Shown one piece after another: positions 25,525-34,456 of a stretch of DNA of 64,000 bases. Made by a program: the position numbers and the translations under genes. Location: NCBI GenBank assembly GCA_020634035.1, contig JACKCM010000008.1, positions 248,001 through 312,000 of the forward strand. The letters are read 5' to 3'. Position 1 is the stretch's first letter. Each line of letters begins with the position of its first letter. This DNA is from Candidatus Obscuribacterales bacterium. GTDB lineage: Bacteria > Cyanobacteriota > Vampirovibrionia > Obscuribacterales > Obscuribacteraceae. The notes below the pieces were generated by a model. The model was not told the origin of the DNA and ran no database searches. It saw only the letters and a program-made list of their open reading frames with translations.

Positions 25525-26937
25525 CTAAAGCGGCAAGAAATCGTCGGTCTGGTGGAAGCCAACTATTTTCTTGGTTAGTGGACCGCTGAGCAACAGTTCG
25601 TCCAGGGCTTCATGCACATGGTCATCAGTTATCGACAATCGGTCGCCGTTTTCTGATTCGGTCTCTGCCGCTATCAATGCCGACTTGCGCATCAACTCTT
25701 GTATGAATGCCGGGCTTGCTCCCTCGGTTCTGCGGGTTATGCGGTCCATATCTTCTAGCTTCAGATCCATGCCGCGTGCGTATTGTTCTATCAAGCGGTG
25801 GCGACATTCTCTATCGGGCAGGGGGAATTCGATTGCTTGATCCACTCGACCTGGTCTGAGGGCAAGAGCTGGTTCAATTACCTCGGGACGGTTAGTGGTT
25901 AGCAGAAAGAGAATCTCCGTATCTTTGTTGAGACCATCGAGTTCGTTCAGAAGTTGATGCAGTATTGTTTGACCGAGGGTTTCGTCTCGGGTATGGGCGA
26001 TTAAATCGACATCCTCCATAATCACCAGGGATGGTGCCAGTAATCTTGCCAGCTGGAAGGATTGTTTGATCAGCCACAGTTGCTCTCCCGAAAGCAAAAA
26101 AACTGTTACACCGTCCAGATATTGAGAAAAGAACTTGGCTGTGAATGTTTTTCCGGTGCCTGGTTTGCCGTGGAAGAGCACGCCTCTTTTGAGGGACTTG
26201 CCCACAGCCTTCAATTTTTCGGAATGCTTATAGAAGCTGCCGATATTTCTCTCTATGAGGTCCATGGTTTTCTCGGGAAGAACAATGTCTTCTCTGGATA
26301 CTTCGGCGAATTTATGAAACTGGATTTTGAGCCAGCCGGCTACGTCTCCGAAGCTCTCCTGACCGGACAGGGAGATTACTTTGCCCCGGTAAATGCTGTG
26401 TTTATTTACCTGCTCTCTAACCTCTTCGATGAACCTGGCGCAATTCTCCGGGGTGGTCGAATAGACAATCAGGTCGACCTGGTTGCTACCCTCGTAAATG
26501 AAACTCGCCTCCACAGCGTATTTTTTGTCTGCGATGGTAATTAGATAGATCCCGTTTCTGGGACACTGAATAGATGTGTCGGTGTCGGTATCGATACATT
26601 CTTGCTGGACCAGAGAGACTTTCGGTCCTGGTGGAGGCAGTTCCTGAACAAGGTATTTGAGGCCGAATCCTGCGTGACCAATTAACTCGTAGCTTCCGCC
26701 CTTTTCTTCGACCAGGGCTTTGATGGCGATATGGAGATTGGGGAAATCTATTCCTTGGAAACTGCGAATGGCGTTGGCGAGTTTTTTCGGCTCTTTGCCA
26801 AAATGTTCTTTGAATCTTTTGACCAGAGAATCTCGTTGCGTGAGCGTATTCATAATCGCGAACGCGACGCCCAGGCAAGATATAACAACGATCAGAATTA
26901 TTAGTTTAACGGTCCCTGGATCCACGATGGGCCTCAC
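25525..26937 (-). CDS. Membrane-anchored AAA ATPase
   Basis: A 470-aa protein with one N-terminal membrane segment (~10-30), an unassigned ~180-residue middle region, and a classical AAA module from ~235. Walker A is GKPGTGKT, Walker B is LVIMEDVD, sensor 1 lies in LLTTNRPE and the arginine-finger region in ALRPGRVD, followed by a C-terminal lid helix bundle. The layout (single TM, novel domain, AAA) resembles BCS1-like and FtsH-like proteins, but there is no HExxH protease motif. It may therefore be a translocase or unfoldase; the substrate is unknown. The start is GTG at 26937. It is convergent with the phosphatase gene and has no same-strand partner. Confidence 0.82.
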   Translation of the reverse strand: MRPIVDPGTVKLIILIVVISCLGVAFAIMNTLTQRDSLVKRFKEHFGKEPKKLANAIRSFQGIDFPNLHIAIKALVEEKGGSYELIGHAGFGLKYLVQELPPPGPKVSLVQQECIDTDTDTSIQCPRNGIYLITIADKKYAVEASFIYEGSNQVDLIVYSTTPENCARFIEEVREQVNKHSIYRGKVISLSGQESFGDVAGWLKIQFHKFAEVSREDIVLPEKTMDLIERNIGSFYKHSEKLKAVGKSLKRGVLFHGKPGTGKTFTAKFFSQYLDGVTVFLLSGEQLWLIKQSFQLARLLAPSLVIMEDVDLIAHTRDETLGQTILHQLLNELDGLNKDTEILFLLTTNRPEVIEPALALRPGRVDQAIEFPLPDRECRHRLIEQYARGMDLKLEDMDRITRRTEGASPAFIQELMRKSALIAAETESENGDRLSITDDHVHEALDELLLSGPLTKKIVGFHQTDDFLPL

Positions 26938-27069
26938 TAAAATTGCGGCTTGACATCAAGATGATTCGGTTCGAAGTCTATCCTATTGAATACTTCTGTA
27001 TTTGATCTGCTCAAAATAGGTAAAATAAAAGTCGGCGACTGTAGTCATAAATAGAGGGGCGCAGCGAAT

Positions 27070-28689
27070 TTGCGAATTTTGAGTAGATATTCATTGTGTT
27101 TCTTTCTTCCGACCATGCTGGCGGTTTCCGGCTCGGTAGCAGGACCTCGACCAGAGCCAGGGCTGGCAGATGGGTCCGCTGTTCTGGCAGCCGAGAGCCG
27201 GGAAATTAGCTGGAAGTCTGCCTATGACCGGGCTGATAAATATTTGAGCCAGGGCGATTTTCAGGAGGCTGAAGATCATTTTCGAGAAGCACTTAAATTA
27301 GTCAAAAAACAATCAAAGTCCTTCGATGACCAGTCGCTCTGCACCAAACGCTTGGCTGCCACCCTTACCCTTCAGGACAAAACCGGTGAAGCCCGTGAGC
27401 TTTATCGAAGCCTGCTAGCCAGGGTAGAGCGTCAATATGGCGCTCGCAGTCACGAGACGGAGCCTCTTCTCATGGCTCTGGGATCTATCGAAGAGTCCGC
27501 CGGCAATCACAGTCTTGCCATGACTTACTACAACCGTGCCCTTAAGATCAACGAAAAGAATGATGGGGTCTACAGTCCGGCTTATGCAAATACTTTGAGT
27601 AAGCTAGGCAGGGTCAATCACCGGCTGGGCAACAGGGATACTGCTGTTGTACAGTACAAGCGCGCTATCACTATTCTCTCCAAAGAGCCTAATCAGGAAG
27701 CGGCTCAGCAACTCAAAGCGGTCATGCACGAGTACGGCGATTTGATCAAAGGTGATGATCATTCGAATTCTCAACTGCTAGAAGACTTTGATCGAGATGT
27801 TTTGAATAGCAAGGCGGGAGAGAAAGACAGTTCTTCTCGTGACTCCGGAACTGTAAAGGAAGGCGGTGTCAGAGTTTCTGAACAATCCGCTCCTGTTTCA
27901 GCCGAGACTTCGGATGCCGGTTTGCGACCTCCGATAGATATCAATGCCGGAGGCGGTGGATCTAGTTTTCAGCAAGCAAGCCGAACTCGCGATCAATCAA
28001 TGGGTCGGTCTCAAACTGATGAGAACGAAAAGATTGCACTAAGAGGCTTGATTCGTCCGGAGTCCAGTCAGTCTCTTGCGCCTGCCTACGAAGCCGTGAA
28101 TGAGAGTGTCTTTAATCAGAAGCGCTATGGCGTTACTGAAGATCAATACAAGCGAAAAATCGCTATCGATATTAACGCTCTTGGTGCCAACCATCCTTCG
28201 GTGGCAAACGATATGGCTGCTCTGGCGCAGCTATATATAGAGCACAAAAAATATAGCGAGGCAAAGGGTCTCTTGCAGAAAGCCCTCAGGATTTATGACT
28301 CTACCTATGGTGGCGACAATCTGCTCACTATCAGTGCCACGGCATCTCTTGCCCAGGTCGAGTTCGCTCTGGGCAATTATGATCGCTCGGCCGATTTATA
28401 TAGAAAAGCGCTCGGTCATGGTCAGAAGTCCCTGGGTCCTAATAATCTCGAGACCGCCAGGATTTTGAACGGTCTGGCCTACCTGTATTACAACCAGGGA
28501 AAATTGAATGAGTCTCTGACCTTTTATGAATGGGCTGTTTCCAGCACTGAAAGTGCCACCGGCAGTAATGATCCTCTTTTGGCTGCATGTTTGAAAGATT
28601 ACGCCAGGGTTCTGCGCAGTGTAGGGAAGGAGAGCCGGGCGAAAGAAGTGGAGATGCGGGCGGATTCGATTCTAGCCCAGAGTAATTAG
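27070..28689 (+). CDS. Secreted TPR protein (paralogue of 37104-38678)
   Basis: A 539-aa protein with a signal-peptide-like N-terminus (SLCFFLPTMLAVSGSVAG). TPRs of the kinesin-light-chain type lie at ~50-215 and ~360-535, separated by a polar, probably disordered linker (~225-340). The second block begins IDINALGANHPSVANDMAALAQLY, which closely matches the block in the TPR protein at 37104-38678, as do the last ~40 residues. TPRs mediate protein binding; no enzymatic motif is present. The start is TTG at 27070, with GAGGGG about ten bases upstream. The 96-bp repeat array begins shortly after its stop. Confidence 0.75.
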   Translation: MRILSRYSLCFFLPTMLAVSGSVAGPRPEPGLADGSAVLAAESREISWKSAYDRADKYLSQGDFQEAEDHFREALKLVKKQSKSFDDQSLCTKRLAATLTLQDKTGEARELYRSLLARVERQYGARSHETEPLLMALGSIEESAGNHSLAMTYYNRALKINEKNDGVYSPAYANTLSKLGRVNHRLGNRDTAVVQYKRAITILSKEPNQEAAQQLKAVMHEYGDLIKGDDHSNSQLLEDFDRDVLNSKAGEKDSSSRDSGTVKEGGVRVSEQSAPVSAETSDAGLRPPIDINAGGGGSSFQQASRTRDQSMGRSQTDENEKIALRGLIRPESSQSLAPAYEAVNESVFNQKRYGVTEDQYKRKIAIDINALGANHPSVANDMAALAQLYIEHKKYSEAKGLLQKALRIYDSTYGGDNLLTISATASLAQVEFALGNYDRSADLYRKALGHGQKSLGPNNLETARILNGLAYLYYNQGKLNESLTFYEWAVSSTESATGSNDPLLAACLKDYARVLRSVGKESRAKEVEMRADSILAQSN

Positions 28690-28717
28690 TTGTTTTTTTG
28701 ATCGCTTCTGCTGTTCT

Positions 28718-28992
28718 CTCCGATGTAATTCGGAGTGAGTGATAGAACAGAGATTTTGATAGGGCATAGATTCTGTCGTTGGCTCCGGAGTAATTCGGAG
28801 TGAGTGATAGAACAGAGATTTTGCTATTGATTCTAGAGTGGCGCAACGTGGGTAATAGGACATGGATTCTGTCGTTGGCTCCGAAGTAATTCGGAGTGAG
28901 TGAAAGAACAGAGATTTTGCTATTGATTCTAGAGTGGCGCGGCGTGGGTAACAGAACATACATTCCGTAGTCGGCTCCGAATTAATTCGGAG
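28718..28992. repeat. Tandem 96-bp repeats, each with an 18-bp palindrome
   Basis: Four copies of a near-palindrome of the form CTCCGA-n-TAATTCGGAG begin at 28718, 28783, 28879 and 28975. The last is a perfect palindrome. Spacing is 65, 96 and 96 bp, and the DNA between is conserved (TGAGTGATAGAACAGAGATTTTG, then TTCTAGAGTGGCGC), so the array is two full 96-bp units plus a shortened one. Each palindrome can fold into a 7-9 bp hairpin. The minus frame stays open across the array because 96 is a multiple of 3, but the codon content is unconvincing. It fills most of a 400-bp non-coding gap between a TPR gene and a transposase-like gene. Confidence 0.85.
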
Positions 28993-29011
28993 TGAATTAT
29001 AGAGGCTCCCC

Positions 29012-29017
29012 TTGACA
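29012..29017 (+). promoter_or_regulatory. Possible -35 box upstream of the IS1595-like gene
   Basis: A consensus TTGACA lies about 80 bp before the start codon, but the -10 expected 17-18 bases later (around 29035-29041, CATGGA/ATGGAA) is poor. A second AT-rich TATAAA at 29073-29078 is too close to the start to pair with it. Confidence 0.25.
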
Positions 29018-29081
29018 CTTCATTCGGTTCTTTGCATGGAATCATTTGAACTTTTCGCCACCTTTTCCGTTGTATAAAAAT

Positions 29082-29089
29082 GGAGGTGA
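29082..29089 (+). promoter_or_regulatory. Near-consensus ribosome binding site for the IS1595-like gene
   Basis: GGAGGTGA, complementary to the 16S rRNA tail, sits five bases before the ATG at 29095. It decides in favour of that start over the in-frame ATG at 29080, which overlaps the site. Confidence 0.8.
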
Positions 29090-29094
29090 TTGCC

Positions 29095-29802
29095 ATGCAA
29101 GACTTGAAAAAACTTCTGGCACAAGCTGAGAGCGACTCCGACTATCGGGAGATTCTCTGGCGACTGCGTTGGAGCAGCGGTTTCCATTGTCCCCGGTGCG
29201 ATCATGATCGAGCCTATCATTTGCCTCGCAGAGAACTATATGAATGTAAGCTTTGTGGATTGCAGTCCTCTGCCACTTCGGGAACGTTTTTGCATGGAGT
29301 ACGCAATCTCAGAGGTTGGGTCGAAGCAATACTGAGTTTATTCGAGATAGATGGGCGAACAGCAGTTTCTATGGCTATCCGCCTGGATAGAGGGTACGCT
29401 ACTGCCTGGTTTATGATGCACAAAATCAGATTGGTTTTGTACGAAGCCCTTGTTCGAGGAGAGGGAGATTTAGAGATTTCCTGTGACCTTCTGAAGACTG
29501 CTTTATTTAAGGCAAGTAGTGAAACGATGTACGTGTCGCCAGAGGAAACCCCATCAGATTTACGCTCTCATGAGGTGGCTCAACTGGTGCCTGAGTTAGT
29601 CGCTTTTCTGGTCGGAATTTATAAAGGTGTAAGCAGGAAGTATGCACAGCTCTATATCACAGAGTTTTCGTTTCGCAGACAGACCTGTCGTTTTGACCCG
29701 CTTAATCTGCTTTCTTGCTTTGTACGCGGCAGGGCTCTGAGCAGAGCGAAGTTAAGAGCCTATAGTGCACCGTATATAATGCGCTTGTCCGGGAGCACAT
29801 GA
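29095..29802 (+). CDS. IS1595-type transposase-like protein lacking the DDE core
   Basis: A 235-aa protein. Residues ~25-75 are an IS1595/ISXO2-type zinc ribbon (CPRCDHDRAYHLP, then CKLCG) followed by the family's helical region (SGTFLHGVRNLRGWVEAI, ATAWFMMHKIR). In complete transposases an ISXO2-like DDE domain (VDExYVGG and onward) should follow the HKIR helix; here ~60 unrelated residues lead straight to GVSRKYAQLYITEFSFR, which resembles the end of the family. The catalytic acids are absent, so transposition activity is not expected, yet the frame is intact and has a near-perfect ribosome binding site. It may be a decayed copy or a domesticated DNA-binding protein. I could not define inverted ends. 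Confidence 0.7.
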   Translation: MQDLKKLLAQAESDSDYREILWRLRWSSGFHCPRCDHDRAYHLPRRELYECKLCGLQSSATSGTFLHGVRNLRGWVEAILSLFEIDGRTAVSMAIRLDRGYATAWFMMHKIRLVLYEALVRGEGDLEISCDLLKTALFKASSETMYVSPEETPSDLRSHEVAQLVPELVAFLVGIYKGVSRKYAQLYITEFSFRRQTCRFDPLNLLSCFVRGRALSRAKLRAYSAPYIMRLSGST

Positions 29803-29839
29803 TGGAGGAAGGCGAAGAGAAAGCTATTAAATGCCAGAC

Positions 29840-31192
29840 TCAGCTTTCGTTATTTTGAACATCGGTCATTTGCTTTTGTTTCTTCAAAGAGCTGCCCACC
29901 GGATTGACTCGGGATTGATTCTCTAACTCCTCAGAACCTTTGAGAGCTACCTGGTCGCCTTCTTTTAGATCTCCGAAGACCTCGACCATGCCTTCCATGA
30001 TCTGCCCTTTTTTAACAGTGACCCATTTGACCCTGTCGCTTTCTATTTTGCAGACGAAGGTATTGAGAGGGGTTGAAACGACTGAACTGATAGGTACAAA
30101 AAGTGTTGATTCTTTGCGGCGAGTCGGCCAGTAGATTTTGCAGAACATGCCCGGCAAAATTTTGTACTCAGGATTGAGGAAGTTCAACTCCACAGGCATG
30201 GTCCGGGTGTCTTTGTCCAGGTTGTTGCTGATTCTTGCTACCTTCCCTTTGAAACGGCGTCCGGGGAAGGACGATACCGAGAAATCAACCTCTGAGCCCA
30301 GGATAAGACCGTCGGTATAGATTTCCGGAACCGGGGCTATGATCCGCAGTAAATCAAGTTGTTTCAGTCTACAGATTGGCGGATATGCGCCGGTGCCGTC
30401 GGGGCCGACAAAACTGCCCACGTGCATTTTTCGTTCGGTTACATAGCCGTCGAAAGGTGCTGGAATCTCCAGGTAAGAAGCGAAATCGGCGAAGTTTTCG
30501 AATCCGCGAATCATCGATTCTACTTGCTCTTTTCGCATATTCACTTCGTGATCTTTGGCGTTCACCCGTTTAATAAAGGTGTTGACCTCTTGTTCCGAGG
30601 CTTCCACCGTCTGGGACCACTGGACGACGTCATTGTCTGCGATTACGCCTGGTACTAGAGAGGCGGCGTAGACTCTTTGATAAGTGGACTGATCAGCCAG
30701 CAGTTTTGCTTTTCTCTTTTTGAGCTCCGCCCTCATGTCTTCCAGTTTGGACTCTTCGGCAGCCAGGGCGGCTTTTGCCGCTGCTACTTTGGCCATGCCT
30801 TCACTTCTTCTGGCGATATATTCCGGAGCGTACATACGAACCATTAGTTGGCCGGCTTTTACTACAGAGCCCCGGTCAACACCTATCCATTGAATGAATC
30901 CCGGTACTTTCGGGTAGATCAATACATCCTGGTAGGCATCAATTTCTCCTGGTAGCTGGTCCTCACGAAAGAGAGTTCTTTTCACCACCGGCGACACCGG
31001 CACCGATATTGCTACATCCGGTACTTCTCTGGTGTCCACCAGGGGTCTGGAGTGTTTTTTCCACAGGAAGAAGAAGGCGATCCCTGCCACGGCAATCACA
31101 ATCGCAACAGTCACCATGTTCGTCTTGGTGAAGACAGAGAGTCCTTTCTCTTCGCTATTTCTGATTTCTTCCGGGGTCTCGTTTTCCTTCAT
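29840..31192 (-). CDS. RND efflux periplasmic adaptor (membrane fusion protein)
   Basis: A 450-aa HlyD/AcrA-like adaptor that would connect the inner-membrane RND pump to the outer-membrane channel. One N-terminal membrane anchor (~25-46) is followed by the biotinyl-lipoyl-like half (QLPGEIDAYQDVLIYPKVPGFI, GSVVKAGQLMVRMYAPE), a long helical hairpin (~125-225), the second lipoyl half (IPAPFDGYVTERKMHVGSFV) and beta-barrel and membrane-proximal domains. The C-terminal tail is Lys/Gln rich. It is the last gene of a three-gene operon, 27 bp after the pump. The cargo cannot be read from sequence. Confidence 0.9.
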   Translation of the reverse strand: MKENETPEEIRNSEEKGLSVFTKTNMVTVAIVIAVAGIAFFFLWKKHSRPLVDTREVPDVAISVPVSPVVKRTLFREDQLPGEIDAYQDVLIYPKVPGFIQWIGVDRGSVVKAGQLMVRMYAPEYIARRSEGMAKVAAAKAALAAEESKLEDMRAELKKRKAKLLADQSTYQRVYAASLVPGVIADNDVVQWSQTVEASEQEVNTFIKRVNAKDHEVNMRKEQVESMIRGFENFADFASYLEIPAPFDGYVTERKMHVGSFVGPDGTGAYPPICRLKQLDLLRIIAPVPEIYTDGLILGSEVDFSVSSFPGRRFKGKVARISNNLDKDTRTMPVELNFLNPEYKILPGMFCKIYWPTRRKESTLFVPISSVVSTPLNTFVCKIESDRVKWVTVKKGQIMEGMVEVFGDLKEGDQVALKGSEELENQSRVNPVGSSLKKQKQMTDVQNNES

Positions 31193-31219
31193 CTTCCACG
31201 TACCTTATGCATGACCGGG

Positions 31220-34200
31220 TCATATACCCTGGTCTTCGGGATGCAGCGAGCGAACGCCTACTGGGGCGCTCTTTTGAATTATCATGAATACTAGCGGCAA
31301 AATAGTCAGAACCGATAGAGTCGACATGGACAGTCCACCGATAACAGCTCTACCCAGAGAGGCGCTCTGACCTCCGGATATGGCCATCGGTATCATACCT
31401 GCCACCATGGCGATTGAAGTCATCAGAATCGGGCGCATCCGGCTCTGGGCTCCATGAATCGCCGCCTCTTCGGCGCTCATCCCTTTGGCTCGACTCTGTT
31501 CGGCAAAGACAACAAGCAGGATGGCGTTAGCTATTCCAACACCGGTCGACATGATAGCGCCCATAAAAGATTGGACGTTGAGGGTAGTACCGGTTACGGT
31601 GAGCATAGTCAGTACTCCCAGAAGTATGGCGGGACTGGTGGACATCACGATAAGCACCACCCGAGAAGCCTGGAAGTAGGCCAGGAGCATCAAGGTGATA
31701 ATCACCACCGCCAGCAAAAGACCGGTAAGCAGGTGGAAGAAGGTGTCTTCCAGAAGAGGCACCTGACCGAGGACATTGACGAACACTCCCGGTGGTGGCT
31801 TGCCCGCTTTGCGCACCGCTTCTTGTACGGCTTCTCCGGCTCTTCCTAAATCATTGCCTTCTATGTTGGCGGTGAGCGATACCATTCTCATCATGTTGTA
31901 TCGATCAAATTCACCATTAGTAACACCGTATTCGACTTTCGCTACGTCCTGAATAAGAGGATGCTGCCTGCGTCTTGTATGGTTGCCGGGATAATATCTG
32001 TTTGTATCCGGGTCTTCCAGCTGGTCTTGATATTCGGCCATCTGGTCGGTGCGGGTACTTTTCATGGTGGGGAATTTTTCGATGTCTTCTTTCGATCGGA
32101 TCTGATCCTGGGGTACCTGTACCTGGACCTGATAAGAGAATCCGCTCTTGGCGTCACGCCAGAGGCTGAGGTGTACGAATCGGCTTGAGAAGTAGGCGGG
32201 CTGCAATGACATACCTATGTCTTCGGGAGTGACTCCCAGCTGACCAGCCAGTTCACGGTCTATTTTGATTTCGCAGGATGGATAATCGAGGGGTTGACCC
32301 CATTGCAGATCGCGAAGTTGATGAATCTTTTTCATCTCTTTCAAAACTTTTCCAGCAAAGACTTTGTCGGCTACTAGATCCGGCCCGGTGACCTGTACTG
32401 TAATCGGGGTCGGAGAGCCCAGGTTCATGATCTGGCTTACTAAATCGCCTGGTTCGAAAGAGAACAACGTATCGGGGATGGTTCTCTTGAGGTCTTTCCG
32501 CAGTGTGTCTTTGAATTTCGATATGTTTATACCGGCTTTTTCATTGAGCTGCACATCAAGAACCGCCTGGTGCGGACCGGAGGTCCAGAGAAAAGCTGAG
32601 CTGATCGGAAACATCGGGGGCTGCTGACCGGCATAGCCCAGGGTCTTTTCCACGTTATCCGGTCCGGCTAGATGCTTGACTCGCTCGATAGTCTTGAGCA
32701 CTCTGTCTTCCAGGGCTTCGACGCGCATGCCTGTGGGTGCCGAGATCCTCACCCGAAACTGGCTGCTTCCTGAATCTGGAAAGAGCTGCTTGCCGATGTC
32801 GTCGTAGAGAAAAATGACGGTAGAGACGGCGACAATCAAATATACCGGCACGACAATGCCGCGGATAGGCGCCAGGAAGTGGAGGATTTTACCAAGTCCG
32901 TCTTTCAGTACATCGACAAAGTCGCGCTTGGCCTCTTTATGCTCGGCTTTCAGAATCCAGACAGCCATAATCGGAACGACGGTGGATGCAAGAGTGGTGG
33001 ATGCGATCATGGCAAAGCCGACGGCCAGGGAGAGCGGGATGAATAGCTCTCTTGTGATTCCGACCATGAAGAAAGAAGGCACGAAGACCGCCACCACCGA
33101 GAACATGGCTAGCATTCGAGGCACCATGGTCTCGACACAGGCGTCGAAGACTGCTCTTGCCAGGGCAGCCCCTTCTGATAGATGGCTGTGGATGTTCTCG
33201 ATACAGACCGTCGCTTCGTCGACGAGAATACCGATAGCCAGGGCTAGACCACTCAGGGTCTGGATGTTGAAGGTCTGACCGCAGAGCCAGAGACCTACGA
33301 TGGCAGAAAGCAAGGAGAGTGGAATGGTCGTTACCACAATCAGGGTGCTGCGGAAATCTCGCAGGAATATCAAGATCATCAAACCGGGCAGAATCGTGCC
33401 CATCAGACCTTCTCGGAAGACATCGTCAATTGCTTCCCTTACATATTTGGATTGGTCGAACTCGTAGCTGATCTTCACATCGTTGGGGAGAACCGCTTGC
33501 ATCCTGGGTAATGCCGCTTTCAAGTTGTCCACCACCGAGACCGTCGATGCGTCGGCTCGCTTTACAGCAGGCAGATAGACGGTTCGCTTGCCCTGAAAAA
33601 GAGCGTAGCCGCAGAGGATATCGGCAGAGTCCTGCACAACGCCTACGTCTTTTATGAAGATCTGGGGACCATGCCCGGTTCGAATCGGCAGGTAATCGAG
33701 CTGATGAATATCGGGCAAGTCAGTATTGACCGGCGCGATCCGCATATAGTCACCGGTTCTGACGTTGCCGGCGGGCAGGACTTTGTTTCCTGTTTCGAGG
33801 GCCTGGATGATTTCATCACCCGAGATATTGTATTTGCGCAATTTATCTGCGTCGACACTGATAACGATACTGCGGATGTTACCGCCGAAAGGTGGTGGTG
33901 CCTCCGCTCCGGGGACGGTGGCAAGCATCGGTCTTATTCTTGTATATGCAAGGTCTTCCAGCTCTTTAACTGTCTTCGTGTCGGATGACAGCACCAGTTG
34001 CCCGACCGGCAGGCTGCCTGCGTCAAATCGCAAAACGAAGGGGTTATAGGTCCCCTTAGGCATCAAGCTGGTGGCACGGTTGGCCATGGCGACGATACCT
34101 GCCATGGCACTGGCCATATCCGTATCGGGCTGGAAGAATACTTTGATTAGAGAAAGGTTCTGGATCGACTGGGATTCGATATGTTCAATCCCAGGGACAT

Positions 34201-34417
34201 AGAGGAAGAAGAGTTCGTAGGTGGAGGTGATGTAACCTTCCATCTGTTCAGGGGACATGCCGCCGTAGCCCTGGATTACATAGATCGCCGGGATTTTTAG
34301 ATCCGGGAAGATATCGCGTTTCATGCTGGTGATCGCCATCACCGCCACCAGAACAATAGAAAGGACCGCCGCCACCACGGTGATCGGTCTCTTCATTGCT
34401 GCTGCGATAATCCACAT
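31220..34417 (-). CDS. RND efflux pump inner-membrane subunit (AcrB/HAE-1-like)
   Basis: A 1065-aa proton-driven exporter with the standard two-fold layout: TM1 after RPITVVAAV, a large periplasmic loop, the TM2-TM6 block (~340-500), TM7 near 535, a second loop and TM8-TM12 (~860-1050). TM4 has the proton-relay pattern GILVDEATVCIENIH, with Asp-Glu where AcrB has Asp-Asp. No metal-binding Met cluster of the CusA kind is evident, so drugs, lipids or other hydrophobic compounds are more likely than metals. It lies between the TolC-like gene (39 bp upstream) and the adaptor gene. Confidence 0.92.
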   Translation of the reverse strand: MWIIAAAMKRPITVVAAVLSIVLVAVMAITSMKRDIFPDLKIPAIYVIQGYGGMSPEQMEGYITSTYELFFLYVPGIEHIESQSIQNLSLIKVFFQPDTDMASAMAGIVAMANRATSLMPKGTYNPFVLRFDAGSLPVGQLVLSSDTKTVKELEDLAYTRIRPMLATVPGAEAPPPFGGNIRSIVISVDADKLRKYNISGDEIIQALETGNKVLPAGNVRTGDYMRIAPVNTDLPDIHQLDYLPIRTGHGPQIFIKDVGVVQDSADILCGYALFQGKRTVYLPAVKRADASTVSVVDNLKAALPRMQAVLPNDVKISYEFDQSKYVREAIDDVFREGLMGTILPGLMILIFLRDFRSTLIVVTTIPLSLLSAIVGLWLCGQTFNIQTLSGLALAIGILVDEATVCIENIHSHLSEGAALARAVFDACVETMVPRMLAMFSVVAVFVPSFFMVGITRELFIPLSLAVGFAMIASTTLASTVVPIMAVWILKAEHKEAKRDFVDVLKDGLGKILHFLAPIRGIVVPVYLIVAVSTVIFLYDDIGKQLFPDSGSSQFRVRISAPTGMRVEALEDRVLKTIERVKHLAGPDNVEKTLGYAGQQPPMFPISSAFLWTSGPHQAVLDVQLNEKAGINISKFKDTLRKDLKRTIPDTLFSFEPGDLVSQIMNLGSPTPITVQVTGPDLVADKVFAGKVLKEMKKIHQLRDLQWGQPLDYPSCEIKIDRELAGQLGVTPEDIGMSLQPAYFSSRFVHLSLWRDAKSGFSYQVQVQVPQDQIRSKEDIEKFPTMKSTRTDQMAEYQDQLEDPDTNRYYPGNHTRRRQHPLIQDVAKVEYGVTNGEFDRYNMMRMVSLTANIEGNDLGRAGEAVQEAVRKAGKPPPGVFVNVLGQVPLLEDTFFHLLTGLLLAVVIITLMLLAYFQASRVVLIVMSTSPAILLGVLTMLTVTGTTLNVQSFMGAIMSTGVGIANAILLVVFAEQSRAKGMSAEEAAIHGAQSRMRPILMTSIAMVAGMIPMAISGGQSASLGRAVIGGLSMSTLSVLTILPLVFMIIQKSAPVGVRSLHPEDQGI

Positions 34418-34456
34418 CTTCTTTGCTTACTCTTTCTTTTCGCTTTCTCTAGGTTT

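Noticed and set aside
28439..28963. 174-aa minus-strand frame across the 96-bp repeats
   Set aside because: It overlaps the 3' end of the TPR gene, its content comes from the repeat unit being a multiple of three, and no ribosome binding site or family is visible.
28718..28992. CRISPR array
   Set aside because: The repeat units are 96 bp with conserved intervening DNA; there are no unique spacers and no cas genes.
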